DNA from: CALBTQ01 sp036725605
GTDB taxonomy: Bacteria; Lernaellota; Lernaellaia; Lernaellales; Lernaellaceae
Direction: 5' to 3'
NCBI GenBank assembly: GCA_036725605.1
Contig: DAIMDW010000006.1
Coordinates: 1-64,000, forward strand
DNA length: 64,000 nt
Below the pieces are notes generated by a model, which saw only the letters and a list, made by a program, of their open reading frames with translations, was not told the DNA's origin and did no database searches. The position numbers were made by a program, and so were the translations under genes. Below, piece by piece: positions 63,522-64,000 of this stretch (position 1 is its first letter; each line of letters opens with the position of its first letter).

Positions 63522-64000
63522 TTACGAGCGCACGCGGAAGACGCCGATAACGCCGACAATGCCGAACAGCACGTGCGGCCCCCAGGCGGCCAGCAACGGC
63601 GGCAGTGTGCCCGAGCGTCCCAGCGCCAGCGACAGTCCCAGGACGATCCAGTAACCCACGCCGATGACCACCGCCACGCCGATGCCGAAGGCGACGCCGC
63701 CCGCGCGTCCCGAGCGGATCGCCCAGGGGATGCCCAGCAGCGCCATCACCACGCTGATCAACGCGAAGCTCACCTTGCCGTGCAGGTCGACCACGTACTT
63801 GCGGATGTCGTAGCCTTCGGCGCGCAACTCGTGCACGTAGGCGCGCAGCTCGCGGAAGGACATTTGCTCCGGGTCGCGTTTGTAGACTTTCAAATCCTCG
63901 GGCGTTTCCGGCAGCGTCAGCGCCAGTTCGGCGAAGGGCGCCTCGGCGGTCAGCGCGCCATCGACAAAGGTGCGCCGCGTGCCCTTGTCGGCCACCCAGG
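63522..64000 (-). CDS. lptG: LptF/LptG family LPS export permease, C-terminal part
   Basis: The C-terminal 158 residues of a protein whose start is beyond the right edge. A periplasmic jellyroll end ('LTLPETPEDLKVYKRDPEQMSFRELRAYVHELRAEG') precedes three TM helices ('VSFALISVVMALLGIPWAI', 'VAFGIGVAVVIGVGYWIVLGL', 'PPLLAAWGPHVLFGIVGVIGVF'). This is the standard C-terminus of the YjgP/YjgQ family that, with LptB and LptC, extracts LPS from the inner membrane. LptG is slightly favoured over LptF. It is the clearest evidence for an LPS-bearing outer membrane. Confidence 0.88.
   Translation of the reverse strand, partial: WVADKGTRRTFVDGALTAEAPFAELALTLPETPEDLKVYKRDPEQMSFRELRAYVHELRAEGYDIRKYVVDLHGKVSFALISVVMALLGIPWAIRSGRAGGVAFGIGVAVVIGVGYWIVLGLSLALGRSGTLPPLLAAWGPHVLFGIVGVIGVFRVRS

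Overview
The window looks like a chromosomal segment of an uncultured, GC-rich, Gram-negative bacterium. The evidence is an LptF/LptG-type LPS exporter gene at the right edge, a TonB-dependent receptor, a porin-like beta-barrel ending in Phe, and several lipobox lipoproteins. Many secreted proteins carry long Asp-rich spacers (DDDD, DDDTG, DDDTI units). Together with GT-C glycosyltransferases, a gingipain-type peptidase and a hybrid CheA, this suggests a delta-proteobacteria-like lineage such as Myxococcota, Bdellovibrionota or Lernaellota. The sequence alone does not settle the phylum. No rRNA, tRNA, CRISPR array, IS transposase or phage gene was recognised.

Layout. 1-5659 (+): four tandem OB-fold surface proteins (three visible lipoproteins and one cut by the window edge), then an outer-membrane beta-barrel. 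5733-12050: ATP-dependent PEP carboxykinase (-), a haem-binding sensor histidine kinase (+) and a glycosidase-like lipoprotein (-). 12406-17478 (+): a translationally coupled acyl-CoA operon of CoA-transferase fused to a GNAT domain, ADP-forming acyl-CoA synthetase, and a P-loop/DRTGG protein. 17563-28446 (-): a complete chemosensory cluster (cheX, hybrid cheA, cheW, two mcp, cheB, cheR, cheY). 28990-34235: a YyaL-type thioredoxin-domain protein, a small membrane protein, and a DPM1-like plus GT39-like pair.

34309-40120 is the most unusual part. A MITE-like element with 22-bp terminal inverted repeats is followed by a beta-helix-like protein. Two copies of a two-gene module come next, each a cysteine-peptidase-like protein followed by a divergent Asp-rich lipoprotein. 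The module cores are AT-rich, while their ends are as GC-rich as the rest of the window. A secreted SGNH hydrolase follows; its 3' end is duplicated around a palindromic repeat.

41896-45545 (+) is pstSCAB, preceded by 11-bp direct repeats and lacking phoU. 45739-52143 (-) holds a TonB-dependent receptor, a small membrane-anchored protein, a MarR regulator with an N-acyl-D-amino-acid deacylase, and an M19 dipeptidase. 52378-63521 holds a C25 peptidase with an Asp-rich C-terminal tail, an alkaline-phosphatase-superfamily membrane enzyme with Thr at the nucleophile position, a Ycf46-like AAA ATPase, a flippase-like membrane protein (-), a GT-C enzyme, a degenerate CheB-like protein, a PurC-like synthetase and a DUF1285 protein. 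The lptG fragment (-) closes the window.

Two themes run through the region. One is investment in the cell surface (Asp-rich lipoproteins, barrels, glycosyltransferases, envelope hydrolases). The other is sensing coupled to central carbon and acyl-CoA metabolism. Functions are inferred from motifs and family resemblance read by eye; no database search was run.
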